This document shows positions 26,017-35,425 of a stretch of 64,000 bases of DNA, in pieces. The DNA lies in NCBI GenBank assembly GCA_944322755.1, contig CALUPY010000008.1, forward strand, positions 18,374 through 82,373, in the 5' to 3' direction. Both the position numbers and the translations under genes were made by a program. Within the stretch, counting starts at the first letter, position 1. The number at the start of each line of letters is the position of its first letter. This stretch comes from Candidatus Gastranaerophilales bacterium (GTDB lineage Bacteria; Cyanobacteriota; Vampirovibrionia; Gastranaerophilales; Gastranaerophilaceae). Below the pieces are notes generated by a model. It searched no databases and had not been told where the DNA came from. It worked only from the letters and a program-made list of their open reading frames with translations.

Positions 26017-26224
26017 CGAGTCCAATCCGGGGTAAATTTTTTTTTGCGGAATTAAAAAACTGAATAATCTCGGATTATTACTTTACGCCTTCAAGTTGTT
26101 CGCTATGTTTTGCTTAGGCAAAACAGACGCTCACTATTTCGGCGTTTTTTCGGCTTTTGCTCGCTTCACTCGCTCAGCCTACGTAAAATCCGCCTCTCAC
26201 GATTCGGATTTTCTGTCGGAAAAT
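26017..26224 (+). repeat. Hairpin-rich 207 bp repeat, copy B, with third tRNA 3' end
   Basis: 208 bases almost identical to copy A, again starting with CGAGTCCAATCCGGGGTA. It ends 10 bases before the stop codon of the minus-strand repeat-protein gene. Confidence 0.9.
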
Positions 26225-26234
26225 GGCAATTAAA

Positions 26235-28055
26235 CTACACAATATTGAATGTGAACGAAACCTTATTGTCAAGTTCCGAAGCCAATATTTTCGCAAATTC
26301 ACTTAAATTTTCAGTTACACCCTGATTGTAATTTATATTAAACTCATAATTTCCTGTATTTTTATTCAAAAATTCTTTTAATTGTTCATATTTAGTGGAA
26401 TATACTGAGTTAAAGGTCTTGTCGGTTTGTTGATTGATCAAAAAGCCAAGAACCTGTGCTAGTAAATGTTTATCTGCTCTGAGATTTATACAATCAATTA
26501 AATTTGTAGACTTAATGCCTTTTAATTCTTTATAATAAGAATAAATACGTGCTTTTTTTACCAGTGTTTCCGGAGAGACTGTGAAAATTACAGGTTGCCT
26601 TAGTGCCATTTCAAGAAGTTCTCTTTTATTAACTCCTAATTCTTTTGCGGCGTTAGAAATATTTTGCTCCAACGATTCAGGAGATCTATAGAATAAATTC
26701 GAATGTTTTAATGCTGCATCTATAAAATGTTGCTTGTCTACGTCAAAACGTTTCGCACACTCGGTAATATTTTTGTATAATGTCTGTGGCTGTTGCGTAA
26801 AAATGTTCGGAGATTGCAGTGCACATCGAATGAGAAGATTTCTATCAACATTAAAAAGCATAGCTGTATTGTCAATATTACTGTTGAGTGTTTGAGGGGC
26901 CCGATAAAATAAAGAGGGGTGTTTTATTGCTGCTTTTAAAAAGTCACTTTTACTTATCCCGAAAAGATTTGCAGATTCAGTGATATTTTTGTCCAGTGTT
27001 TTCGCAGATTGATAGAACAACTGTGGTTGTTTTACGGCTGATTTTATGTAAGTCTTTTTGTCTATACCTAAGCATTTTACCGCATCTTTTATGTTTTGCT
27101 CTAAAGTTTCTGGCGATTGAATACAAAGTTGTGGTTGTTTTATTGCTAATTTTAATACAAACTTTTTGTCCTGATTCAAAACTTTTGCAAATCCTTCAAT
27201 ATTTTTCTCAAGAGTATCTGACTTCATCTGAAATAGCTGAGAGTAATTCAAGGCTAATTTTAAAAATGTATTTTTATCTACACCGAAATATTTTGCTGAT
27301 TCCGAAAGATTTTTATTAAGTACATCAAAAGAAGTGACAAAAAGACTAGGTTTGTTCATCGCTGCACTAATAAAAACCTTTCTATTCAATCCGAATTTTT
27401 CCGCACATTCTGAAACATTTTTTTCAAGAGTTTCAGTTGGAATGTAAAAAAGAAATGGATACCTGAGTGCAGTTTTAGTAAACGTTGTCAGTTCGATATC
27501 GAATTTTTTTACAGAATTTAGTACATTTTGATACAAAGTTTGTGGTGAATAACAAAACAGGCTAGGATGTTTTAATGCTGCAGCCACAAAATCCTCTTTT
27601 GCAATTTGAAAGAGTGCTGCAGAGGTTGTTACATTATTATTTAGAGATTCAGTCGACTGATAAAATAGCTGTGGTTGGCGTAAAGCTGCCTTAACAAATA
27701 CTTTTTTTTCCAAACCGAAACATTCCGCAGATTTACTGATCGTTTTATCAAGAAAATCTATATCTTTCTCAAAAAATTTTGGAGTTTTTAGTGCAATCTG
27801 CTCAAATTTTTCGGGTTCTACTTCAAACCTTTTTGAAAAAATTTCAATTTTTTTAATAGTTTTGGGTGAAAGTTCATTGGCTTTTTTGTTTTGCAACGCA
27901 ACGTGAGCAGCATTTGCAACAGTTATTTGCGACATAAGATTCTCGCTTGTATCATTAATCTCATGTTTAGTTTGTTTTGCTTGTTGTTTTGCTTTGAAAA
28001 CAGGTCTTTCGAAGTGCCTATTAGTATTAATAATTAAAGTTTCAGAAATTTTCAT
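26235..28055 (-). CDS. Twelve-repeat (36 aa) helical repeat protein, mTERF-like
   Basis: I start at ATG 28055, which has AAAAGGTG at proper spacing; the longer frame to 28121 runs into repeat copy C. The protein is 606 residues. From about residue 75 to 500 it consists of twelve copies of a 36-residue unit with consensus 'A-x-x-x-P-x-LF-x-x-S-x-x-TL-x-x-N-I-x-x-x-A-x-x-FG-x-x-x-x-x-F'. Spacing and the P-x-LF motif resemble mTERF helical repeats, a family common in organelles and some host-associated bacteria. The N-terminus has RPVFKA (17-22). No signal peptide is seen. It lies in the tRNA island between repeat copies B and C. It may bind nucleic acid or be an effector; neither is shown. Confidence 0.8.
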   Translation of the reverse strand: MKISETLIINTNRHFERPVFKAKQQAKQTKHEINDTSENLMSQITVANAAHVALQNKKANELSPKTIKKIEIFSKRFEVEPEKFEQIALKTPKFFEKDIDFLDKTISKSAECFGLEKKVFVKAALRQPQLFYQSTESLNNNVTTSAALFQIAKEDFVAAALKHPSLFCYSPQTLYQNVLNSVKKFDIELTTFTKTALRYPFLFYIPTETLEKNVSECAEKFGLNRKVFISAAMNKPSLFVTSFDVLNKNLSESAKYFGVDKNTFLKLALNYSQLFQMKSDTLEKNIEGFAKVLNQDKKFVLKLAIKQPQLCIQSPETLEQNIKDAVKCLGIDKKTYIKSAVKQPQLFYQSAKTLDKNITESANLFGISKSDFLKAAIKHPSLFYRAPQTLNSNIDNTAMLFNVDRNLLIRCALQSPNIFTQQPQTLYKNITECAKRFDVDKQHFIDAALKHSNLFYRSPESLEQNISNAAKELGVNKRELLEMALRQPVIFTVSPETLVKKARIYSYYKELKGIKSTNLIDCINLRADKHLLAQVLGFLINQQTDKTFNSVYSTKYEQLKEFLNKNTGNYEFNINYNQGVTENLSEFAKILASELDNKVSFTFNIV

Positions 28056-28090
28056 AAAAAACACCTTTTTAGAGGAATAAAAACTTGTGA

Positions 28091-28250
28091 AAAATTTTTT
28101 TTGCGCAATTAAAAAACTCAATAATCCCGGATTATTACTTTACGCCTTCAAGTTGTTCGCTATGTTTTGCTTAAGCCAAACAGACACTCACTATTTCAGC
28201 GTTTTTTCGGCTTTTGCTCGCTTCACTCGCTCAGCCTACGTAAAATCCGC
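28091..28250 (+). repeat. Hairpin-rich repeat, partial copy C
   Basis: About 160 bases matching copies A and B without the tRNA-derived start. It has diverged more (e.g. GCTTAAGC in place of GCTTAGGC). It lies between the repeat-protein gene and fic. Confidence 0.85.
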
Positions 28251-28295
28251 TCAGATTCGAGTTAGTTTATGTTATAATATAATAAAGAGGATTAT

Positions 28296-28904
28296 ATGGT
28301 ATTAGATAATAAACTTGGAATAACCGAATCAGCAGAACTCGCAAGAGAAGAAGAAAAAATAAGCAAGAAAAAGGCTTTAGAACTTTTTGAGAGCGGAGTT
28401 CTTAATTCTCTGGAAGCCGGTAAATTTGAATCCTTATCTCAAATTCATAAATATTTATTTGATGAAATATATGATTTTGCAGGTGAAGTGAGAAATATAA
28501 ATATTGCCAAGGGAAATTTCAGATTTGCCCCTGTAATGTATCTAAAACAATCATTAGAACATATAGACAATATGCCGCAGTCAACATATGAAGAAATTAT
28601 AGAAAAATATGTTGAAATGAATGCGGCTCATCCTTTTAGAGAAGGAAACGGACGTAGTACACGTATTTGGCTGGATTTAATACTAAAAAAAGAACTCGGG
28701 AAAGTTGTTAACTGGTCTAAAGTAGATAAAGAAGATTATCTTCTGGCAATGGAAAGAAGCCCGATAAAGGATATCGAAATTAAAGAGTTATTGAAACACG
28801 CACTAACTTCAGATATAGACAATAGAGATGTTTATATGAAAGGAATTGATGCCAGCTATTGTTACGAAGGCTATTTCGCTTATAAAACCAGTGAGTTAAA
28901 ATAA
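28296..28904 (+). CDS. fic: Class III Fic protein AMP-transferase
   Basis: A 202-residue single-domain Fic protein. The active motif HPFREGNGR spans 112-120 (catalytic His112) and continues STRIWLDL. The C-terminal autoinhibitory helix is SYCYEG (187-192), the S-x-x-x-E-G form that defines class III, as in Neisseria meningitidis NmFic, to which the whole sequence is similar. Such proteins add AMP to target proteins (NmFic modifies gyrase and topoisomerase IV) when inhibition is relieved. No antitoxin gene is next to it, in keeping with built-in inhibition. AGAGGA and a TATAAT (28273-28278) precede the start. It is cargo of the tRNA island. Confidence 0.92.
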   Translation: MVLDNKLGITESAELAREEEKISKKKALELFESGVLNSLEAGKFESLSQIHKYLFDEIYDFAGEVRNINIAKGNFRFAPVMYLKQSLEHIDNMPQSTYEEIIEKYVEMNAAHPFREGNGRSTRIWLDLILKKELGKVVNWSKVDKEDYLLAMERSPIKDIEIKELLKHALTSDIDNRDVYMKGIDASYCYEGYFAYKTSELK

Positions 28905-29020
28905 ATATCTTAAAAAAAGCCATGAAATCTTTTGTTGGCAGATAATATTAATCCGGATTAGCTACACTCTACATGAATCAAAAGAACTACCTGCTGATTC
29001 TGCCATAAAAATTTTACGCT

Positions 29021-30799
29021 CTATAGCTCGCCTTCAACATAATCAATCGGTGCACCGACTACTTTTTCCAAATTTGCAGCGGCTATGTTATACTGCATCA
29101 AAGTGTTGTAGTAGCTTAGCTGGGAATTTCTGTATGTCGTTTCAGCGTCCTTAAGCTCAATTGCATCACCCATACCGACTTTGTAACGGCCGCTCGCAAG
29201 TTCATACTGTTCTTTGGCAACCATCATGGATGAACGTGCAACAGGGACGGACTCCTGTGCATTCATTAAGTCAATATAAGCCTGTTTTACCTGCAAATAA
29301 ACATTTTGGCGGGCTGTTTCATAGTCAGCCTGATCTTTTTTGTATGTAAGCTTTGCTTCATCGAGCTGTTTTTTCAAAAGGTAAAGGTTTGTGCCTGTAT
29401 AAGAGAGCTGTGCACCGATTTGATAACCATAGTCAGTATCAGGAGTTTTACCGCCCTGGGTAAAGTTTCCGACTCCTCTTAAGTCAGGTAAAAAAGCATA
29501 TTTTGACGCTTTAATTAATATTTTTGAACCTTCCATTTTCTTTTTCGCTGCAAGCAGTTCAGGTCTTTGCTCAAAAGATTTGTTCAAAACTTCGTCAAAT
29601 TCTACCTCGTATTTTTTAGAGTCCAAACGCTCGCTTATATTGTAATCCGCAAACTCAGGAACACCCATTGCGTTATTTAGATTTGCATAAGCCGTTTTTA
29701 CCGTATTTTTTGCCTGAATAAGACTTAACTGGGCATTATCAAGATTGTACTTTGCAGTGGATACGTCGATTTTTGCCTTTGTACCGATGTCATAGTAGGC
29801 TTGAGCCTGTTTAAGGTGAACTTCATAGTTCATAACCGTATCTTCATACACGTTCACCTGCTGCATTGCAAAAAGCAGATTGTAATATGCAGTTTTTACC
29901 TGACAGATAATATCGTTAATGTTTTCCTGCAATGTATCGCCGGCTGCTTCATAAGTCTTACGAGCCACACCGGCCTGCGCACTTGTTTTTCCAAAGTCAA
30001 ACAAAAGCCAGTCAAAACCGACGTTCGGTGTATTGTACAAGTTATACTGCTGCATCGGGAAGCGGAAGTTCGTTACCATCATATCATTTCTTGAATAGCT
30101 GACGCCGAGGTTCAGGGTCGGGAAGTAGTTTGCCCACGCTTGTGCAATTTTGTTCTGGTAAATATCCTTGCTCATCATCTGAGACATAATACGCGGGTTA
30201 TTTTCAAGCGCTATTTTGACGCAGTCATCAACTGTAACAACTTTGTTCGCAGTGACAGCACCTTCGACAACCTGCTCGCCTTCAAAAGCGTCTCTTGGCT
30301 GGATTGCAGGAGTTTCTTCAACGGTTTTGTTTACCTCTTCTTTATTCTTTTTGTCTTTTCTTCCAAAAAGTCTGAATTTTTTCTTTTCTTTTTCCTGTGA
30401 AACCTTAGGATTTTCTTCCGCAGGTTTCAATTTTTCAATGTCTTTTGTCTCATCTTCAACCTGCACGACATCAATGTCAGAACCGGCATTTACTTCTACA
30501 TTATTTTCTTCTTTTTGTTTTTTTTGCTCTTTTGATTTTGGTTTAAAGAAGTTTAGAAATTTATTATCAGCAATTTTTTCTGTTTCAGTTTCTTCTGCTG
30601 TGTCAAAATCAGGCTCATTGAGCTGTATCAGATTTATATCACCGTTTTCTGACGGAATTGCGATATCCGGTGCGATGTTTGTGTTGTTTATAAAATTATT
30701 AAGCTTCTCTTTAAACGCAAATGCACTAACCGGTTCACTGCAGCAGACCCCGACAGCTACCGAAAGAAAAATAAGTGATGTAAACAGTTTTTTATTCAT
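29021..30799 (-). CDS. TolC-family outer-membrane efflux protein with long N-terminal linker
   Basis: A 592-residue outer-membrane channel of the RND system encoded upstream. A signal peptide (cleavage near residue 26, VSA-F) is followed by about 150 residues of Lys/Glu-rich low complexity (e.g. EQKKQKEENNVEV, KKNKEEVNKTVEETP) not found in typical TolC. The two OEP repeats follow from about 190 (VDDCVKIALENNPRIMSQM) to the end (SYYNTLMQYNIAAANLEKVVG). It is the third gene of acrA-acrB-tolC, 62 bases after acrB. Confidence 0.9.
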   Translation of the reverse strand: MNKKLFTSLIFLSVAVGVCCSEPVSAFAFKEKLNNFINNTNIAPDIAIPSENGDINLIQLNEPDFDTAEETETEKIADNKFLNFFKPKSKEQKKQKEENNVEVNAGSDIDVVQVEDETKDIEKLKPAEENPKVSQEKEKKKFRLFGRKDKKNKEEVNKTVEETPAIQPRDAFEGEQVVEGAVTANKVVTVDDCVKIALENNPRIMSQMMSKDIYQNKIAQAWANYFPTLNLGVSYSRNDMMVTNFRFPMQQYNLYNTPNVGFDWLLFDFGKTSAQAGVARKTYEAAGDTLQENINDIICQVKTAYYNLLFAMQQVNVYEDTVMNYEVHLKQAQAYYDIGTKAKIDVSTAKYNLDNAQLSLIQAKNTVKTAYANLNNAMGVPEFADYNISERLDSKKYEVEFDEVLNKSFEQRPELLAAKKKMEGSKILIKASKYAFLPDLRGVGNFTQGGKTPDTDYGYQIGAQLSYTGTNLYLLKKQLDEAKLTYKKDQADYETARQNVYLQVKQAYIDLMNAQESVPVARSSMMVAKEQYELASGRYKVGMGDAIELKDAETTYRNSQLSYYNTLMQYNIAAANLEKVVGAPIDYVEGEL

Positions 30800-30861
30800 G
30801 GTTTATAAAATCTTCCTCACATTTTATTCGTAAAGTTTTTAGCAACATTATTCATCATAAA

Positions 30862-33800
30862 TCATAGTTTTTCTTCTGAATGTTTCTTTTTATTCATAAC
30901 TTTTTCAACAAGATGCTGGATTATGACATAGAATGCCGGTGTCATGATTGTACCAAGAGTACCTGCCGCAAGCATACCTCCAAATACAGTACTGCCGACC
31001 GAAATTCGGCTGGAAGCACCGGCGCCGTGAGCAAGAACCAGAGGCACCATACCGACAACGAATGCAACAACCGTCATCATAATGGCTCTGAACCTTATCT
31101 TCGACGCTTCGACTGCGGCTTCTTCTATACTCTTGCCGTCTTCTTCATGCAAAACCTTTGCGAATTCAACAATCAAAATCGCCTGTTTTGCAGCAAGACC
31201 GATAAGCATAATCATACCTACCTGTGAATAAAGGTCAAATGATTGTCCCATCATTAACTGGAACACCAACGCGCCGACAGCAGCGAGAGGACAAATCAAC
31301 AGTACAGCAAACGGTATAGACCAGCTTTCATACAGTGCGACAAGGAATAAATATACAAAGGTCAGAGCCAGTGTAATAATGGTCGTTGTTTGTCCGCTGG
31401 ATTCGAGTTCTTGTTTCGAAGTACCCGACCACTCAAACCCGATATCCGACGGCATGGTTTCTTTTGTAACCATTTCCATTGCCTTCATAGCATCACCGGA
31501 GCTCTTACCCTGAGCCGGGCTTCCTGAAATTTGTACGTTTCTGTACTGGTTGTAACGGGTAATTGAACCTGCGCCTACGCTCTGTTTCAAAGTCACGACA
31601 GTTGTTACGGGAACCATTTTGCCTGAACTGTTTTTGACATAAATATTTGTCAGGTCAGCAGCTTTTCTTCTGAACTTTTGTTCTGCCTGAAGCTGTACCC
31701 TGAATACACGACCGAGTTTGTTGAAGTCGTTAACATAATATGTACCCAGAGTTGAAGAAAGTGTGCTGTAAAGTTCCTGAAGGTCAATACCCTGCGCAAG
31801 AGCTTTTTCGTAGTCAATTTCCACAATATACTGGAGCATGTTAGCCTGATACTGGGTATAAACGTTAGACAAAGCCTTGTTCTGGTTTGCTGCACCGACA
31901 AGCTGGTTTGCCAGTTTTTCCATATCCTGCGGAGTATGTTCGCCCTTAGAAAGCATCTGGAACTCGAAACCGCCCAGCATACTCATACCGGAGATAGCAG
32001 GAGGTGAGAATACGCCGATTCTTGCTTCTTTCAATTGTCCGAATTCAGCTCTGATTCTGCCGAGTATCGCATTCAGAGAAAGGTCTGTCTCTTTACCCTG
32101 AATTTTTCTAATTATTTTCTGGAAAAGATTAAACTCTCTTTTGCTCCACTCATCCAGCCTGATAACCATAAAGGCTTCGTTAGACGGGCCCATGCCGACA
32201 AAAACAATTCTTCCTTCCACACCTTCGATGTTTTCAAGAATTTTTTCCATCTTGTCGGTAAGGTCTGTTGTTCTGGCAATCGAGGCACCAGCAGGAAGGC
32301 TTATTTGCGCCATCAGTACTGCCTGGTCTTCATCAGGTATAAATCCTGTCGGAATAATCTTGAACAGAACGAGCATAAGCACAATTATACTGCCGTACAC
32401 AATCAGTGTAAGCTTTTGATTGTATACGAATTTTTTTACGTAATGAAGATATATATCAGTCAGTTTCTGGAAATAAACGTTGAATTCCATAAACAGCCAT
32501 TTAATAGCTGCAGAAGCTTTATTCGACGGTTTTCTGTTCGGATCCTCGTGTCTGAGAATAATTGAACACAAAGCCGGAGACAGAGTCAGCGCGCATACAG
32601 CAGACAAAGCAATAGAAACCGCGATACACACAGCAAACTGTTTGTACATCAAACCTGAAAGACCCGGCATAAAGCTGACAGGAACGAATACTGCCATAAG
32701 TACCAAGGCCATAGAAACCAACGCTCCGCCGATTTCCTTCATGGTGAGCTGTGTTGCTTCTACAGGCGATTTGCCTTCTTCTAGGTGCCTTTTGACGTTT
32801 TCTATTACAACAATCGCGTCATCGACAACAGTCGCAACAGCAAGAACCATCGCGAACAAGGTCAAAAGGTTTATTGACATATCAAAAACAGGCAGCGTCG
32901 CAAATGTACCTATCAGAGATACAGGTATTGCAATCAGAGGAACCAGCGTCGCACGCGGATCGCCAAGGAAAATAAATATAATAGCAACAACGATTATGGA
33001 GGTTTCTATAATCGTTTTCACAACCTCTTTCATTGATTCACGGATAAATTCTGTATCATCGTGAACCATAGCCAGTTTCATACCATCCGGGATTGTGCCT
33101 TCGATTTCTGCCATCTTTTTCTCAACAGCGTTGACGATTTCGATTGCGTTTGCACCCGGAATCTGGATAATTTGCATAAGCGCAGCGGGTTTACCATCGA
33201 CTTTACCGTTTCTCGAGTAAGTTTCAGACCCTAGTTCAACTCTTGCAACGTCTTTTATTCTTATATTTGAGCCGTCCACATTTGAGCGGACAATAATATT
33301 TTCAAATTCTTTCGGCTCAAGCAGTCTGCCTTTTGTTCTCAGAGTAATTTGAAAACGCTGTTTGTCCGGCCCCGGCTCCTGACCGAGAGCGCCTGCTGAT
33401 ACCTGTATGTTCTGCGTAGTTATTGCTTTTTGAATTTCAGAAACCGAGACATTAAGGTTTGCCATTTTTTCAGTGTCGAGCCATATTCTCATAGAATAGT
33501 TGCCGGCACCGTAAACACCAACTTCACCGACGCCGGGCAGACGGGCAATTTCGTCTTTAATAAAGATAGATGCGTAGTTTGTTACATCCAGCTGTGAATA
33601 CCTGTTGTCGGTAGACGCAAGGTTAAGGATTGCAACACCGGCGCCTGATACCTGCTGTTTTGCGGTAACGCCGAGTCTTTTAACATCCTCCGGCAGTTTA
33701 GGTTCAATCTGCTGGATTCTGTTTTGTACGTTTACTAGGTCGATATTTCTGTCCGAACCGACCTTGAAATAAATTTGTAATCTGTAAGATTCATCGGAGC

Positions 33801-34095
33801 TTGTTGAAATCATATACAACATGTCTTCAACACCGTTGACCTGGGATTCAATAAGCGATGCAACAGAAGATTCAACAACATCTGCGCTTGCACCCGGATA
33901 AGAAGCACTGACCACGATTTGCGGAGGGGTGATATCAGGATATTTTTCAAGTTTCAGCCCCATCATCGCAATAAAACCGACGAGAGTAATAAAAATCGAT
34001 ATAACGATTGCGAATCTTGGTTTTCTTATAAAAAAGTATAACTCTTCGTTATTTTGCTTATTTTTTTCGTTTGGATTATTTTGATTGTTCTGCAT
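30862..34095 (-). CDS. acrB: RND multidrug efflux transporter (AcrB/HAE1 family)
   Basis: A 1077-residue inner-membrane proton/drug antiporter with twelve transmembrane helices and two large periplasmic loops. The proton-relay pair is visible in VATVVDDAIVVIENVKRH. Family markers include FAIVISIFITLVGF at the N-terminus, YPDITPPQIVVSASYPGASA, and GLAAKQAILIVEFAK near the end. Its start overlaps the acrA stop by 20 bases, so translation is coupled. The first 24 residues are Asn-rich and cytoplasmic, a small oddity. It forms a tripartite pump with the adjacent adaptor and TolC-like protein. Confidence 0.96.
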   Translation of the reverse strand: MQNNQNNPNEKNKQNNEELYFFIRKPRFAIVISIFITLVGFIAMMGLKLEKYPDITPPQIVVSASYPGASADVVESSVASLIESQVNGVEDMLYMISTSSDESYRLQIYFKVGSDRNIDLVNVQNRIQQIEPKLPEDVKRLGVTAKQQVSGAGVAILNLASTDNRYSQLDVTNYASIFIKDEIARLPGVGEVGVYGAGNYSMRIWLDTEKMANLNVSVSEIQKAITTQNIQVSAGALGQEPGPDKQRFQITLRTKGRLLEPKEFENIIVRSNVDGSNIRIKDVARVELGSETYSRNGKVDGKPAALMQIIQIPGANAIEIVNAVEKKMAEIEGTIPDGMKLAMVHDDTEFIRESMKEVVKTIIETSIIVVAIIFIFLGDPRATLVPLIAIPVSLIGTFATLPVFDMSINLLTLFAMVLAVATVVDDAIVVIENVKRHLEEGKSPVEATQLTMKEIGGALVSMALVLMAVFVPVSFMPGLSGLMYKQFAVCIAVSIALSAVCALTLSPALCSIILRHEDPNRKPSNKASAAIKWLFMEFNVYFQKLTDIYLHYVKKFVYNQKLTLIVYGSIIVLMLVLFKIIPTGFIPDEDQAVLMAQISLPAGASIARTTDLTDKMEKILENIEGVEGRIVFVGMGPSNEAFMVIRLDEWSKREFNLFQKIIRKIQGKETDLSLNAILGRIRAEFGQLKEARIGVFSPPAISGMSMLGGFEFQMLSKGEHTPQDMEKLANQLVGAANQNKALSNVYTQYQANMLQYIVEIDYEKALAQGIDLQELYSTLSSTLGTYYVNDFNKLGRVFRVQLQAEQKFRRKAADLTNIYVKNSSGKMVPVTTVVTLKQSVGAGSITRYNQYRNVQISGSPAQGKSSGDAMKAMEMVTKETMPSDIGFEWSGTSKQELESSGQTTTIITLALTFVYLFLVALYESWSIPFAVLLICPLAAVGALVFQLMMGQSFDLYSQVGMIMLIGLAAKQAILIVEFAKVLHEEDGKSIEEAAVEASKIRFRAIMMTVVAFVVGMVPLVLAHGAGASSRISVGSTVFGGMLAAGTLGTIMTPAFYVIIQHLVEKVMNKKKHSEEKL

Positions 34096-35260
34096 TTTCG
34101 CTTATACCTTCTTGTGCATTTTCGTCGGCCGGAAGTTCAGGTGCGACAGTTATACCGTCTCTTAATGTCTGGAAGCCTTTTGTTATGACCTTTTCCCCGA
34201 CAGAAAGACCTTCTTTGACAATCCACTTGTCACCTTCCTGATTAGATATTTTTATGAATTTCTGTTTTGCAACATTTTTGTCATCAACAACCCAGACATA
34301 AGTTCCCTGTGTGCTTTCTGATACTGCAATCTGCGGAACCAGCACAACTCTTTTCGGTTTTGTTGCTTCTGCAACAACATTAACAAAATCTCCCGGAACA
34401 AGGAATCTGTCTTTGTTTTCAAATGTTGCACGAAGGGAAATAGTGCCTGCGGTCGGGTCAACTTCGTTGTTCACAAATTCAAGCTTTCCTTCTTCGTGAT
34501 AAATTGAACCGTCCGAAAGTTTTATAAATACCTTTGTATCGCCGAGGTCATTCTGGGCCTCGGCTTCTGCCTTTTTAAACTTTAAGTAGTCTTCGCTCTT
34601 TAAGTTAAAATAGACGTAAATCGGACTTGTCGAAACAATTCTCGCAAGAGTTCCGGACTGCGCATTAACAAGGTTGCCCTCTGTAATGATAATTTTACCG
34701 ATTTTGCCGTCAACAGGAGCCTTAATCTGTGTATAAGAAAGATTCAGCTTTGCATTGGCAAGACTTGCCTTGTTAGCGTCCAGCTGAGCTTTATTCTGGT
34801 CTCTGGTTGCAAGTGCCTGGTCAAAGTATGACTTACTTACAAAATCATTTTTTACAAGTTCTCTTGCTCTTGTCAGTTCTTTTTCTGCATTTACAAGAGC
34901 AGCCTCAGACTGTCTGACAGCGGCTTGTGCCTGCTGTACCGCAATCTGGTATTCATGCGGCTGGATTAAAAACAGAGTCTGGCCTTTTTTAACGTAATTG
35001 CCTTCTTTAAAATAGCTCTTCTGAAGCCAGCCGTTAATACGAGCCACAACATCAACAGAATATTTTGCCTCAATCCTTCCGACAGATTCTGTTTTCGGAT
35101 AATAATCCCCGTCGACAACCGCTCCTATTTCAACAGCCGGCGGTTTTGCACTCATTTTCGCCATGATTTTTGCACTGACAAAAGTCATGACTTTATTAAA
35201 AACTATCGGCAGTACAATCAAAGCAATAATTATACCAATGATTAACTTCTTTTTATTCAT
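34076..35260 (-). CDS. acrA: Periplasmic adaptor of the RND pump (AcrA family)
   Basis: A 394-residue membrane-fusion protein that bridges AcrB and the outer-membrane channel. It has an N-terminal membrane anchor (about 5-27), a lipoyl/biotinyl-like half motif (INGWLQKSYFKEGNYVKKGQTLF), a helical hairpin (about 95-165), the second half (IKAPVDGKIGKIIITEGNLV) and C-terminal beta domains ending VGEKVITKGFQTLRDG. No lipobox Cys is present, so it is anchored by the helix. The promoter and a 16 bp palindrome shared with the marR region lie directly upstream. Confidence 0.94.
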   Translation of the reverse strand: MNKKKLIIGIIIALIVLPIVFNKVMTFVSAKIMAKMSAKPPAVEIGAVVDGDYYPKTESVGRIEAKYSVDVVARINGWLQKSYFKEGNYVKKGQTLFLIQPHEYQIAVQQAQAAVRQSEAALVNAEKELTRARELVKNDFVSKSYFDQALATRDQNKAQLDANKASLANAKLNLSYTQIKAPVDGKIGKIIITEGNLVNAQSGTLARIVSTSPIYVYFNLKSEDYLKFKKAEAEAQNDLGDTKVFIKLSDGSIYHEEGKLEFVNNEVDPTAGTISLRATFENKDRFLVPGDFVNVVAEATKPKRVVLVPQIAVSESTQGTYVWVVDDKNVAKQKFIKISNQEGDKWIVKEGLSVGEKVITKGFQTLRDGITVAPELPADENAQEGISENAEQSK

Positions 35261-35294
35261 ATTAACTAATCCTCTAGGTTCCGGTCATACATGT

Positions 35295-35339
35295 TGTTAT
35301 TATAATAACATTAATAATACACTATCAAAAAGTTTACAA
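35295..35339 (-). promoter_or_regulatory. acrA promoter with palindromic operator
   Basis: On the minus strand TTGTAA (35334-35339) and TATTAA (35311-35316) are 17 bases apart. Immediately downstream is the perfect palindrome TGTTATTATAATAACA (35295-35310). It matches the palindrome at 38811-38826 at 15 of 16 positions, which suggests the same repressor binds both. Confidence 0.72.
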
Positions 35340-35425
35340 TAGTATACATGGTTGATGAATTTTTGAAATCTTTTTGAACTCCTACCCTAAAGGCATGCCA
35401 TTGCGGTATATTAACAAATTACTCT

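Noticed and set aside
28056..28121. 22-residue N-terminal extension of the helical-repeat protein
   Set aside because: It runs into repeat copy C, and ATG 28055 has a well-placed AAAAGGTG site.
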